Part shown: positions 24,255-35,700 of the stretch, piece after piece | Layout: each line of letters begins with the position of its first letter | How positions within the stretch are numbered: the stretch's first letter is position 1 | Source of the DNA: Acetobacteraceae bacterium | Lineage (GTDB): Bacteria > Pseudomonadota > Alphaproteobacteria > Acetobacterales > Acetobacteraceae | Direction: 5' to 3' | Assembly (NCBI GenBank): GCA_025352995.1 | Contig: JANXRN010000471.1 | Location: forward strand, 1 to 48,384 | Length of the DNA: 48,384 nucleotides | Made by a program: the position numbers and the translations under genes | Notes under the pieces: generated by a model | The model's database searches: none | What the model was told of the DNA's origin: nothing | The model's input: only the letters and a program-made list of their open reading frames with translations

Positions 24255-25826
24255 CCGCCGCACATTCCAGAACTTGGCCACCCCCGGTAGTACCCCGATC
24301 AGGTCGGACCGCCACGCACTTGGTTGCATCGTTACCCCACACGGTACGAACGGCACGGTCTCCATCGCATCCAACTGGATGTCCCGCTCATACGCCGCGC
24401 GCTGGGCCAGATCGGTGGTCGTTGCCCATTTCGTCCGGATCGCCTCGTAGTTCGGCCCGTTATACCAGCCGGCTTCAACCGTTTCATTGCCGCGCAGCCG
24501 CGAATTGACCAAGGGCGTGGCGAGCGACAATCCGGGGATGGACAGCATGTGGATATGGAACCCGCCTTTGTCGATCGGGTCGCGGCGGGACACGCGGGTG
24601 GTCATGGTGGACCAGTCAGTGACTTGCAGATCGAGATTGATGCCAATCCGTTTTAGCAGATCGGCCAGTACCTCACTCGCGGCCTTCACGTTGGGATAAT
24701 CGCCGGGCAGCACTTGCACGATGCGTTCGCCCTTGTAGCCGGCCGCCGCCAGCGCGGCCTTGGCCGCTGCGACATCGAGCGGCTTTTTCAACCGATCCAT
24801 CCCGGCATCATTGGAAGAAGGGCCAGGCGGAAAAAAGCCAACGCCGGTGCGTTGCAAACTCGCATCGACCCCGGCGACCGCGTTGACGAAGTCGGACTGA
24901 TCGACCGCGCGCAAGATCACCTGGCGCATCGCCGCCCGATCGAACGGGGCGATGGTGTGGTTGAAGCGCACCATCTTGAATTCGCCTTCGGTTTCCAGCA
25001 CCTCGGCATGCAGTTTCGGGTCCCGCCTGATCGACGGCAGCAGATCATGGGCGGCATATTCCCACCAATCCTGCTCACCCTTTTGCAACGACGCGAAGGC
25101 AGTGCCGACATCGGGCATAGTGGTCCACACCACCCGATCGAAATGGGTGATCTTGGGCCCAGTGCCGCGATCGGGGGTGCCGTTCGGGCGCGCCACATAG
25201 CCGGCGAAACGCTCATAAACGTTGCGCACGCCTTGCAACCGTTCATTGGCAACGAATTTATAAGGGCCGGAGCCGATCAGTTCGGTCACCGGCTTGAACG
25301 GATCGGTCAGCGCCAGACGTTCGGGCATCATTGCTGGCATGAAAGCGCCGGGCTTGCCCAACGCCTCGGGCAGCAGCGGGAAGGGGCGCTTCAGGCGGAT
25401 CACGATGGTGCGATCATCAGGCGCGGAAAGCTCATTACTGATCGCCAGGATTTCCATGCCCAGCACGTCGCGCGCACCCCAGCGCCGGATCGATGCCACG
25501 CAGTCGCGCGCCCGCACCGGGGCGCCATCATGCCAGCGCAGCCCGTCACGCAGGCGAATGCGCCAGGTCAAGCCATCATCTTCGACGACATGGCCTTCAA
25601 CCATTTGCGGCTGGGCGTGGTAATTCGAATCCGTGCCCCACAGCTGGTCGAATACCAGGCCGGAATGATTACGGGTGATGTTGGTGGTGCTGGTATGCGG
25701 ATCGATGAAAACCAGATCGATTTGCGGGATGAAGCGCATCACCCGGGTCGCCTCGGCCGCCACCACCGCCGGCGCCGCCAACGCCGCCGCCGCTTGCAGC
25801 ACGCCGCGCCGTCCGATTTTGACCAT
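24249..25826 (-). CDS. ABC transporter substrate-binding protein, peptide/nickel type (SBP_bac_5)
   Basis: This 525-residue periplasmic binding protein has a Tat-like signal (KIGRRGVLQAAAAL). Family features include LVFDQLWGTD, DGLTWRIRLRDGLRWHDG, SGPYKFV and PFDRAAMRQVILRAVD. Ligands of this family include peptides, opines and nickel; this one's is unknown. No permease or ATPase genes are nearby, so it is an orphan. Its last codons, GTG-TAA, are the first bases of the MITE terminal repeat, so the MITE supplies the stop. Similarity suggests only a few residues were lost, if any. Confidence 0.9.
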   Translation of the reverse strand: MVKIGRRGVLQAAAALAAPAVVAAEATRVMRFIPQIDLVFIDPHTSTTNITRNHSGLVFDQLWGTDSNYHAQPQMVEGHVVEDDGLTWRIRLRDGLRWHDGAPVRARDCVASIRRWGARDVLGMEILAISNELSAPDDRTIVIRLKRPFPLLPEALGKPGAFMPAMMPERLALTDPFKPVTELIGSGPYKFVANERLQGVRNVYERFAGYVARPNGTPDRGTGPKITHFDRVVWTTMPDVGTAFASLQKGEQDWWEYAAHDLLPSIRRDPKLHAEVLETEGEFKMVRFNHTIAPFDRAAMRQVILRAVDQSDFVNAVAGVDASLQRTGVGFFPPGPSSNDAGMDRLKKPLDVAAAKAALAAAGYKGERIVQVLPGDYPNVKAASEVLADLLKRIGINLDLQVTDWSTMTTRVSRRDPIDKGGFHIHMLSIPGLSLATPLVNSRLRGNETVEAGWYNGPNYEAIRTKWATTTDLAQRAAYERDIQLDAMETVPFVPCGVTMQPSAWRSDLIGVLPGVAKFWNVRRV

Positions 25827-26177
25827 GTCCGTTTCTCCGAAGTTGCAGCCAGTGTGGCAAGCACCTCCGGTTCTGGCAATCGCAGCTTGTAGGAATTTGT
25901 TTGCCTTTCGGTCCCGGGATCACGCTCCGTCAGTGTCAGGGGACGTCTGTGCTCAAGGGTATTTCGGTCGCAATTCTGAAGCGCGTGGTGATGTCGGCCC
26001 TGGCGCTGGTCGCCGCCAGCGGACGCATTCTCCCGGTCGCGGGCGTGTCCGACGGCGCTTTCATCGCCATGCTCAGCATCCGCACCGACTGCAAATCGAC
26101 CCCGCGCGCCTGGCGCGCCGACATATATAGCTGCAGATCAATGGTCGCTTTTCATGAACGGTGGCTTGATGGCGTTG
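25827..26177. other. Intergenic region with no supported gene
   Basis: This 351-bp gap lies between two minus-strand genes and probably holds the binding-protein promoter. Plus-strand frames here run into antisense of the dehydratase and show no family resemblance. I see no hairpin with a T-tract that would clearly be a terminator. Confidence 0.4.
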
Positions 26178-27128
26178 CTAACCGCCAACCCAATCGCGAA
26201 ACAGCGCCAGATCGACATTCCCGCCCGATAGCACGACGCGCACCTTCTTCCCCTTCAACCGATCGGCGTCTTGCAAGGCTGCCGCCAAAGGTGCCGCCCC
26301 GGCGCCCTCGGCCAGATGGTGGGTATCGGTCCAGTAGGCGCGCATCGCGGCTGCGACCTCATCATCGCTGACCGTCACAATCCTGCTTGCGCCTGCCTTG
26401 ATAATTGCGAAGGCGTCAGCATCCGGCTTGCGGGTGGCCATGCCGTCGGCCAGCGTATCAGCGCGGTTGGTTTCGATCACGTGGCCGGCGCGGAAGGATT
26501 GCGCGTAGGAATCCGCCCCGGTGCTTTGCACCCCGACAATTTCGGTCTTCAGGCCGAGCAGGTCGCGGGTCAGGATCGCTCCGCAAATCCCCGATCCCAG
26601 CCCGATCGGCACATAAACCACATCCAATGGCGGCGCGGCGCGGAACATTTCCAGCGCGTAAGTCGCCACCCCCACCACCAGGTCCGGGTGAAAGCTCGGC
26701 GCGAACACCAGCCCATCACGTTGCGCCAGCATTTGCGCGTGGTCGCGGGCGGCCTCGAAATCCTCGCCATGTTCGACCAAATTGGCGCCCAAGGCGCGCA
26801 TGGCGGCATTTTTCTCGACGCTGTTGCCGCGCGGCACAATAATCGTGACCGGCACGCCGGACTTTGCCCCAGCATAGGCAAGCGACTGGCCGTGATTGCC
26901 GCGGGTGGCCGATACCACGCCGGGGCCACCGCGATTGCGGGCAAAATAGGTCAGGCCGCCGCGCACTTTGAAGGCCCCGGTCGGGGTCAGGTTTTCATGC
27001 TTGACCCAGATTTCGGTGCCCAATCGGGCGGCGAGCAAAGGCCAGGCGTATGTCTGGGTTGGCGGGAAGGCGGCGTGGACGATCTCGGCGGCGGCTTCCA
27101 GTTCGGCAAGATCGAACATCGCCGTCAT
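26178..27128 (-). CDS. Threonine/serine dehydratase-like PLP enzyme (fold type II)
   Basis: This 316-residue protein has KHENLTPTGAFKVRG, where the second Lys should bind PLP. TRGNHGQSLAYAG (the Asn loop) and GLGSGICGAI follow, and the phosphate/Ser region is in VLSGGNVD. It has no C-terminal ACT domain, so it is a catabolic-type or racemase-like member. It starts inside the GT4 stop (ATGA) as the last gene of the PKS operon. It may adjust serine/threonine pools or stereochemistry for the oxoamine synthase, but that is inference. Plain amino-acid deamination is the alternative. Confidence 0.85.
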   Translation of the reverse strand: MTAMFDLAELEAAAEIVHAAFPPTQTYAWPLLAARLGTEIWVKHENLTPTGAFKVRGGLTYFARNRGGPGVVSATRGNHGQSLAYAGAKSGVPVTIIVPRGNSVEKNAAMRALGANLVEHGEDFEAARDHAQMLAQRDGLVFAPSFHPDLVVGVATYALEMFRAAPPLDVVYVPIGLGSGICGAILTRDLLGLKTEIVGVQSTGADSYAQSFRAGHVIETNRADTLADGMATRKPDADAFAIIKAGASRIVTVSDDEVAAAMRAYWTDTHHLAEGAGAAPLAAALQDADRLKGKKVRVVLSGGNVDLALFRDWVGG

Positions 27129-28444
27129 TCCAAAATCCGATCATAAACCGCGCCCAGGCGCTGCTGGTAGTTTTCCGGGCTGAACAACGCCGCCTGGCCC
27201 GGCCCCATCGCCGACAGCCGGGCGCGCAAATCGTCGTCAGCATCCAAAGTGCGGATGGCCTGCGCCATCGCGGCGACATCGTAAGGATCGACCGTCATCG
27301 CCGCATCGCCCACCAGTTCCGGCAGGGACGATGTGTTGGTCGTCATCACCGGTGCGCCAAGCAGCATCGCTTCCAGCACCGGCAGGCCAAAGCCTTCATA
27401 GAGCGACGGGAACAAAACCCCCCGCGCGCCACGGATCAGGCTGACCAGAAGCGGGAAGGGGGCGTATTCCAAATGCATCACCCGGTTGCGGGTGTAGGTA
27501 TTGGGGCCGTCGGTCTGCAAGTAGCGAATATGATCTTCGAACAGCAGCCGCATTTCGCCTTCGGATTTCCATGCCTTTTTGCCCACGATCACTAACGGCC
27601 CGGTAACCCCGCTGGCGAGATAGGCTTCGATCAGCCGCCCGATATTTTTCTTTGGCTCGATGGCACCAAAGAACAGAAAGTAGTTGCCAGCGGTCAGGCC
27701 GAAACTGCCGGCAATATCGGCGCGAACCTGCTCCATTGGCTTGTCGCGCAGCGCCTGGGGTAGTTCAACCGCCTGATAAGTGTTGGTGACCCTGTCGGGT
27801 GACACGCCGAGCAGTTCGATGATATCGCGACGGGAATGTTCGGAAACCGTGACAATATGATCGGCGTCACGCGCAATCGCACGGGCGATGTTCAAATAGC
27901 GCCGCTTATTGTCGAGCGTTGTGGCCGGCAGGCGCATCGGCACCAGATCATGCAACGTATAAATATTCTTGGCGCCTACGACATGGACCGGGAATGGATA
28001 GGTCCAGTGCATGATGTCGGGGGGCGGGCCGGGCAGGCGGACTTGCAGCATCCGCCCGACGATTTCAAAGCGCACCTGGGCGAGGCCGAACATGTCGCCG
28101 ACGTTCCAAACCTCATCGGCATAGGGCATACCGCTGGTGATCACCGCCCCGCTGATCGGCACTTCCCAGGCTTTGAAGCCGAACGGTTTGGGGATCAGCG
28201 CGATCGCGCGCAGCACATCGGCGAGCCATTGCGGCAGCTTGGACGGGCCGGCATCGAAAAACCCAACCTCCCGCGCCAGCGGATCGCGCGCGGGGCCAGC
28301 GCGCTTGCCATACAGCACCCCAACCTGGGCGCCGAGGCCGTGAATGGCCTGGCTGAGATTGCGGGCATAGGTCGCGACCCCAGTGCCCTGGGCAAGTGCG
28401 AGGTTGAAGCCGTCGAGGAAAACCCGGCGTTGTGCGTCGCTCAT
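27125..28444 (-). CDS. Glycosyltransferase family 4 (GT-B)
   Basis: This 439-residue protein is a GT-B retaining glycosyltransferase. The N-terminal domain begins FLDGFNLALAQGTGVATYARNL with the acceptor-side Gly loop. The C-terminal domain has FFGAIEPKKNIGRLIEAY and the donor motif LYEGFGLPVLEAMLLG (E-x7-E), then TSSLPELVGDAA. It is coupled by 4-bp overlaps to the oxoamine synthase upstream and the PLP enzyme downstream. It probably adds a sugar to the product of the PKS/oxoamine synthase pair. Sugar identity cannot be read from the sequence. Confidence 0.88.
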   Translation of the reverse strand: MSDAQRRVFLDGFNLALAQGTGVATYARNLSQAIHGLGAQVGVLYGKRAGPARDPLAREVGFFDAGPSKLPQWLADVLRAIALIPKPFGFKAWEVPISGAVITSGMPYADEVWNVGDMFGLAQVRFEIVGRMLQVRLPGPPPDIMHWTYPFPVHVVGAKNIYTLHDLVPMRLPATTLDNKRRYLNIARAIARDADHIVTVSEHSRRDIIELLGVSPDRVTNTYQAVELPQALRDKPMEQVRADIAGSFGLTAGNYFLFFGAIEPKKNIGRLIEAYLASGVTGPLVIVGKKAWKSEGEMRLLFEDHIRYLQTDGPNTYTRNRVMHLEYAPFPLLVSLIRGARGVLFPSLYEGFGLPVLEAMLLGAPVMTTNTSSLPELVGDAAMTVDPYDVAAMAQAIRTLDADDDLRARLSAMGPGQAALFSPENYQQRLGAVYDRILE

Positions 28445-29763
28445 TGCCCGAGCAGCTTCATCTTTCGCACCCGCACCAAGGCGTCGGCCATGGTCTCAAC
28501 AGTCTGGCGGATTTGCGCTTCGGTATGGGTCGAACTCAGAAAAAACCGCAGCCGGGCGGCGCGTTCGGGGACCGCCGGATACAAGATCGGCTGCACATTC
28601 ACCCCGGCATCGAACATCGCCTGGGCAAGGCGGGCGGCAACGATGGAGCTGCCCAGGATCACCGGCACAATCGCCATGCCGGCGCTGTCGGCGGTATCGA
28701 AGCCGGCGGCGCGCGCCAGGCGCAGGAACAAAGATGCGTTCGATTGCAGCCTGGCCACCCGTTCCGGTTCGGCCAGCATCACGTTGATGGATGCCAGGGA
28801 CGCTGCCGCCAACACCGGGGGCATGCCCACGGAATAAACGAAGCCTGGCGCTGAATATTTCAAATAGCTGATCAGCCGTTCCTGCCCGGCGATGTAGCCA
28901 CCGCAGGCCGACAAGGTTTTGCTCAGCGTGCCCATCCAGATATCCACGCCCGCCGGATCGACGCCCTGATGTTCGGCGATGCCGCGTCCGGTCGCGCCCA
29001 GCACGCCGAGCGAATGGGCTTCATCGACCATCAGCCAGGCCTTGTGGCGGCGGGCGAGTGACACGAAGCCCGCAAGGTCGGGCACATCGCCATCCATGCT
29101 GTAATGGCCTTCGATTACGATCAAAGCGCGCCCGGCGCGGCTACGATGAGCGACCAGTTCGCGCTCGGCAGCACGCAGATCGTTATGGGCAAAGGCGATG
29201 CGGCGCGCGCCCGACAATTTGGCGCCTTCGACGGCGCTGTTGTGAATTGCCGCGTCATGCAGCACCAGATCATTCTTGCCAAGTAACGTGCCGATCACTG
29301 TCACGTTGGTGGCATGTCCGCTCACCATCGCGATCGCCGCTTCGGCATTATAAAGCCCGGCGATGGCGGCTTCGAGTTCGCCATGGATCGGCCGTTCGCC
29401 CGATACCACGCGGCTGGCGGATGCCGATACGCCATAGCGGTCAATCGCCGCCTTGGCGGCCGCGGCGACCCGGGCATCGCCGTTTAGGCCGATGTAATTA
29501 TAGGACGCGAAATTGATGTAGCGCCGATTGCCAATGGTGGTTTCGGCGTCGGCCATGCCGTCATGGGTGCGAAAATACGGATTATCCAACCCCAAAGCCG
29601 TGCCGGCATCATGCACCAAGGCCAGTTCAACGCCATTCGGCAGGTCTTTCCAGCCGATCGCGCGATCTTTGTCGATATTGGACGCGGCGGCTTCGGGCGC
29701 CGCCGGCGCCTTGCGCGACAGCCTTGTGAGAAGCGCGAGCTTGGCGTTGGTGGTCAGGCTCAT
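28441..29763 (-). CDS. Alpha-oxoamine synthase (AONS/serine palmitoyltransferase-like), PLP-dependent
   Basis: This 440-residue fold type I enzyme belongs to the group that condenses an acyl thioester with an amino acid and releases CO2. Visible residues are NFASYNYIGLNGD, a His near 150 (SGHATN) that would stack on PLP, DEAHSLGVLGATGRG (Asp248, His250) and GTLSKTLSACGGY with the PLP Lys at 282. An extension of about 75 residues precedes the core and includes DNPYFRTHDG. Its ATG overlaps the PKS stop by 4 bp. The PKS has no thioesterase, so I infer that this enzyme takes the chain from the PKS ACP. BioF, Kbl and SPT are relatives, but the context argues against biotin synthesis. Confidence 0.88.
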   Translation of the reverse strand: MSLTTNAKLALLTRLSRKAPAAPEAAASNIDKDRAIGWKDLPNGVELALVHDAGTALGLDNPYFRTHDGMADAETTIGNRRYINFASYNYIGLNGDARVAAAAKAAIDRYGVSASASRVVSGERPIHGELEAAIAGLYNAEAAIAMVSGHATNVTVIGTLLGKNDLVLHDAAIHNSAVEGAKLSGARRIAFAHNDLRAAERELVAHRSRAGRALIVIEGHYSMDGDVPDLAGFVSLARRHKAWLMVDEAHSLGVLGATGRGIAEHQGVDPAGVDIWMGTLSKTLSACGGYIAGQERLISYLKYSAPGFVYSVGMPPVLAAASLASINVMLAEPERVARLQSNASLFLRLARAAGFDTADSAGMAIVPVILGSSIVAARLAQAMFDAGVNVQPILYPAVPERAARLRFFLSSTHTEAQIRQTVETMADALVRVRKMKLLGQ

Positions 29764-32700
29764 TGCCCGGCTTCCACATGCTGGCCGGTGGGCTCGGCGG
29801 CAAGCTTGCCTTCGTGCCGTTCGATCACGCCTTGCGCCGCGCTGTCATTGGTCTGGCCGATGGCAGCATCGCGAATGCGCAGCACCAGGACTTCGATGGT
29901 GAGCGTGTCCGAAACCGAGGCGAGCGGTACGTTGATGCCCAGCCGGGCTTCGAGCGCGCCGCGCAATTCCATCCCGCCGAGGCTATCGAGGCCAAGGCGG
30001 GGCAGCGGCACATCGAGCGCGAGGTCGCCGGCATTGGCCGCCCCAAGCTGAAGGATGCGCGCCACTTCTTCGCGCACCAAGCTGCGCAGCAGGGCGGCGG
30101 CTTCGGCGGCTGGCACCGCGCGCAGCCGTTCAAGCATGTCGCGGCCGCCGAGCGCACTGGTTGCGGCACCTTCGCGCAAGTTGGTGAAGGATTTTTCCGC
30201 CAGCACCGGCAACAGCCCGCCCAATTGTGCCCAGTCCAGCGCGGCATAATGGGCCACCGGAAAGCTGGCCGAACTGGCAAGCAGGCGGGGCAGGGCGGCC
30301 AACGCGCGATCGGCACCCATCGCGGTCGCGCCCATCCGGCGCTTGAGCGTCTCGGCGGTTTCGCTATCGCGGGCCAGAATGCCAACATCGGCAATCGGCC
30401 CCCAGCCAACTGCCAGCGCCGGCCGGCCGGCAGCCCGGCGACGGCGGGCAAGCCCTTCAAGCGCTGCATTGGCCGCCACATAATTGGCCTGGCCAGGATT
30501 GCCGAGCGCGGTGGTGGCCGACGAATACATCACGAAAAACGCCAGATGATCGTCAGCGGTCAGCCGGTCGAGATTTTCGGCAATCGCAAGCTTGGCGGCC
30601 AGAACCGGTGCGAAACGCTCCGCGGTCATGCTGGCCGCCGCCCCATCATCTAGCACCGCCGCGGCGTGGATCACGCCGGCGATTGGCGGCTGTTCGGCGC
30701 GAATGGTGGCAAGCGTTGCCGCCAGCGCATTGGCGTCGGCGGCGTCGCACCCATAGGCGCGGGCGGTCGCGCCCAAGGCTGCCAGTTCCCCCAACGCCGC
30801 CACTGCGCCGGCTGTCGCCGCGCCCTGGCGGGACAAAAGGGCCATATGGCTGGTGCCGTTGCGGGCAAGGAAGCGCGCGGTAGCCAGGCCAAAGCCTTGC
30901 AGGCCGCCAATGATGACCACAGTGCCGGGGACATCAATGCCGCCCACGCTGCCCGACACCGGCGCATCATGCGGCGGCGTAATGACGATCTTGCCCATAT
31001 GGGTTGCGGCCTGCAGCATGCGGAACGCGACCTCGACATCGTCATGGCCAAACACTGTCGCCGGGAGCGGCTGCAGGGTGCCGTCCTGCATCCGCGCGCT
31101 GATATCGGCCAGCATGCGTGCGGCGATATCGGGCCGGGCGCGGGGCAGCTGATCCACATCGACGGCGAAATAGGTCACGTTCTGGCGCAGCGGGCGCAGG
31201 CTGGTGAAGCGGTTTTCAACGAAGTCGCGTTTGCCGATTTCAACAAAACGGCCGAACGGGCGGACCAGCGACAGGCTGCGATCCATGAAGCCGGCAGCGA
31301 GCGAATTCAGCACCACATCGACGCCATCCGGCCAGACTTCGCGCAACGCATCGGCAAAGCCGAGATCGCGGCTGTCGAGCACCAGATCGACCCCAAGCTG
31401 GCGCAGGAAGGCGCGCTTGGCCGGGGTGCCGGCGGTGGCGGCGATCTCGGCGCCGGCGGCCTTGGCAACTTGAATGGCGGCAAGCCCGACGCCGCCCGTG
31501 CCGGCATGGATCAGGACCCGTTCGCCGGCGCGCAGCCGGGCGCATTCTTCCAGCGCGTAAACCGCCGTCATGAAAGTAACCGGAATGGTCGCTGCCTGGA
31601 CCGCGGTGATCGCGTCTGGCCGGTGGGTGACCGCGTCGGCCCGCACCACCGCGCGGCTGGCGAAACTGCCCGCAACGAAGCCGAAGATTTTGTCACCAAC
31701 GGCGAAATTCGTCCCCGGACCAACCGCGATCACCGTGCCGGCGGCTTCCATGCCCAAGGTCGGGCCGGCAAACCCATCCATCAGCACGTCTTCCGGCAGC
31801 AGCGCCTGCGCCCACATCACATCGCGGAAGTTCAGCCCGGTCGCCTCAATCCGCACCCGCAACGCACCGTCGGAGAGCGCCGGCTCAATCGCGGGGAGCG
31901 CGTCCCACGCCAAGGTGCCGAGCTGGCCGGGATGGCCAATCACCAGCCGGCGCGGGCCGGATTGGGTCACAACCGGCAAGCCGCGCTGCATGCGTGGCAC
32001 CATGCGGCCGCCCGCGGTCAGGGTAATCTCGGCTTCGCCATCATCGGTGTCACGCAGTTCGGCCACCAGCCGGGCCGCCGCCTGGGCTGGCGCCAGGCCC
32101 GGGCAGATATCAATGCGCCGCAGCCGCAGCGGCGCGCATTCATTGGCAAGCACCCGCGCCATGCCGAGGCAGGCGGCAGCGGCCGGGACATGCGGGCCCG
32201 ACGCTGGCTGCAAACCACCTTCGGTCACCAGCACCATCGCCTCGGCCCGGTCGGCGCAGGCCAGCGCAATGTCGGTAATCGCGGCAAGCGCCCGCGGCAG
32301 GCCCAGCCCGGCGCCGAGATCGGCGGGCGGCAGCGCGATCACCACCCGGCCGCGCAGCAATTCGGGGTCGGGGCGGGCGTTGAAATCAAGCACCCGGCAC
32401 GGCCAATCCTGTGCCGCGAAGGCGGCCTGCACCGCGTTGCGCATCGCGCCGGGGCGGGCGAGCAAAATCGCCTGGGCCAGTTCAGGGCGCGGCGCGGCTT
32501 CGGCAATCGCCGCCGCGACCGGAACGAAATGCGCCGCCACCAAAGCGGCTGGCAAGGCAAGGCCGGGCACCGCCGCCACCTGCACCCCGGCAAAGCCCTG
32601 GGCTTGCAGCATGCGGGTCCATTCGTCAGCATCGAGCAGGCCGGCGCCCTCGGCGCCCAGCCCATCCCACCAAGACGGGTCCTGGCCAGATACGAACCCC

Positions 32701-35700
32701 CAAGTAAGGGCGGCGGTTGGTTCCACCAGCAGCAGCCCGCCGCCTTCGGCCAGCGCGTGCTGGACCGCCGGCAACAGGCCGGGGCCGAAGCGCAGGCCGG
32801 CGCCGATGCCGACCACCAGGTCGGACGCCGGCAAGGCCGCGCCCTCGGTGGACGGGTCCCACACCAGCTTCACGGTTTCGGCGCTGCCGGCGGATTTGCC
32901 GCCACGCTCGGTCGCGTCACCCGCCACCTGCACCGCGACATGCAGCACCCGTCGGCCAGTGGCCGACATTGCCAGCGCGAGGTCCGGGCGGCCACCCAGA
33001 TCGAGCACGCGCAACGGCATTTCTGCCGGCCAGGCTTCGGCAAAGCTGATCGCGGCACTTGTCAGCGCAGCGGCCATCCGGCGGTTGCTGGCGGCTTCGG
33101 CCGGCAGTGGGGCGACGTTGGACGCAATGGCGGTGCCGTCATCGCCCCAGCCGGTTGACCCGAGGACCGACGGCAGACGTTCGATCGCGGCGGCAACCCA
33201 GGCAAGTTCGGGCGCCAGGTCCGGATGATCGGCATAGACCGCGCGCCAGATGTCGCCTGCCGCTGGCAAGTCGGCGTCGGCCACCAGGCGCCAGCCGGAA
33301 AGGCTGGCGGGATCGGCCTCGGCCAGCCCGGTTTCGGCCAGGGCGGCCATCAGATCATTGGCATATTGGGTGCGCAGCGGGCGATCGCCCTGGGCCGCAA
33401 AGGCGCTGAATGCGGCAGCGAGCACGCAGCCGCGCAGCAATTCGGCGGCTTCGTCCATCGCGGCCTGATTGGCCGGCGCGGCGATTGGGACAGCCGTCAC
33501 CGCAGCCATTGCTGCCATCGCACGGCCCGGGGCACCCATCGCCGCCGTCAGCGCCGGCAGCAGATCGAACCGGAACGCCGGATCGGCATCGGTGGCGCCA
33601 TGCGCCAGCGGCACACGCTGCATCCAGCAATCCCACGCCCGCGCCACCACCACGCCAATTGCATCGCGCAGCACCAGATCGGCCACCACGGACCGCGTGC
33701 CACGGCGGCGGACATGGATTTCCGCGGTCACCGGCGCCGGCGCGTTCCGCCGCACCAGCAGCCGGCCAATATGGGACGGCACCATGCCGCCGCCCAGAAA
33801 ACCGCTCGCGCCCGACGACAGCAGCGCGATCAGCCCTTGCAAGGCGCCGTCAAGCCGCACCGGATGCAACAAAAACCCGTCATCGCTCGGGGCGGTCGCC
33901 GGCAAGGCGAGGTGGACCAATGCCAGATCATGCCCCGGATCAAGCTCGGCGGAGACCACCGGTTGGAAAGCCGGGCCATATTCCAACCCAATCTGGGCGG
34001 CCATCGTGACAATTTCGCCGCCGCTCACGGTGCGTTTGGCGACAAATACGCTCGGTTCCGGCGTCGGGATTGCCGACAGCGCGCCGATCTGGCCCTCCGC
34101 GTGGTCGGTCCAGTTTTCATCGGACAGATGCGGGCGGCTCGACAAAATGATCCGCCCGTCATCGAGCCGGCGCAAGCGCATGTCCTGGCCGCGTCCGTCG
34201 GGGATTGGCAGCATGCGCAGCAGGCGCAGTTCGGAAACTTCCAGCACCGCCGCGTCAGGCCAGCGCAAGGCAGCTGCCGCTAGTGCCATTTCCGCCATCG
34301 CGGCGGCCGGCAGCACGGCAGCCCCGGCAAAGCGATGATCGGCGAGCCAAGGGTCGATGACCGTATCAACCCGGCGGATCCAGGTATTAGGGTGCTCTGG
34401 CAGACGGAATCCCAGCAGCTTATGGTCATGCAGCGGGCTAATGATGGTCGTGGCACCCGACGTCGGCGCCGCCGCCACCGACGCCCGATTGAACGGGGTC
34501 AGCGGCAGGCTGCGCGGATCGCCGGGGCCAGCAAAAATCGCCGCCTTGCGCGGATCGGCGCCGTGGGCAATGGCGCGGTCAATGATGGCGGGGAACGGAT
34601 CGCCTGCCGCGTCGCGCTTGGACAGGGTGACCACCATCCGTGCCTCGGACCCGGCGGCTTGCAAGGTTTCACGGATGTAGGATTGCAAAATGGGCGTGCC
34701 GCCGATTTCGATGAACAGCCGCGCGCCGGCGGATGCGGTATGCACTGCGCCGCGGAACCGCACCCGGTCGCGCAAATTATGCCACCAGTAATCCGGCGTG
34801 CAGCCAGCTTCGTCCAAGACCGTGGTGGTCACCGTGGAAATCATCCGCGCCTGGCCCGGATGGATTTTCATGTCCGCTAGTTCGCGCACCAGCGCGCCTG
34901 CCACCGGGTCCATCGCCGCACTATGAAATGCGTAGTCGAGCTCGAGCGCCAGATAGCTCCAGCGGCGGGCCTCGGCGATTTCGCCCAGGCGTTTCAGCAT
35001 CGGCTCCGGCCCGGCAACGGTTACCGCGCGCGGCCCGTTCTCGGCGGCGAGTTCGAGCGGCGGTCCGGCAAGCCCGGCGGAGGCTTCGGCCAAGGCCGGC
35101 AGCGCGTCCTCGATCCCGCATCCCAAAGCCGCCATCTTGCCCTGGCCGCGCAGCCGGTGCTGCTGGCTGCTGCGCACCACGATGAGCTTGGCAGCCGTCG
35201 GCAGATCGAGCAGCCCGGCACCCCAGGCCGCCGCCACTTCGCCGACCGAATGGCCAAGGCAGGTATCGGCGGTGATGCCGGAGGCGCGCAAGGTTTCAAC
35301 GATCGCCACCTGGGCGGCAAACAGCAGCGGCTGGGCGATATCGGTGCCGACCAGGTCTTCGGCAGTGACGCCAGCCATGATGCGGCGCTTGGGCGACCAG
35401 CCGAGCAATGGCGCGAGGGCGGCGTCAACCTTGGTCAGGGCTGCGCGGAAACGCGCATTATGGCGCGCGGCCTGCTGCGCCATTTCCGGCATTTGGGCGC
35501 CGTTGCCAGAGAACACGAAGACCACGCCGGCGCTGGCGGCGTTGGTGCGCGTGGCAGTGCCTTCGGTCACCTGGCCGGGGGCGGCGGTGCCGGCGAGCCA
35601 TGCCGCGATGCCCGCGCGCAAACTGTCGCGATCACGGCCGCGCACCACCAGACGATTGGGTTGCAGATCACGGTAATGCGCGGCGGCACGCACCAGGGCG

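Noticed and set aside
25901-26371. 156-codon plus-strand frame in the gap before the dehydratase
   Set aside because: Half lies antisense to the dehydratase; no motif, ribosome site or codon bias supports it.
28441-29763. Assignment as bioF (biotin synthesis)
   Set aside because: No other biotin genes are nearby, it is coupled to a PKS, and it has a long N-terminal extension.
30666-33158. 830-codon open frame on the plus strand opposite the PKS
   Set aside because: It is antisense to the PKS methyltransferase/ER/KR region, is rich in His/Gln/Arg/Gly and matches no family; GC-rich codon bias makes such shadows.
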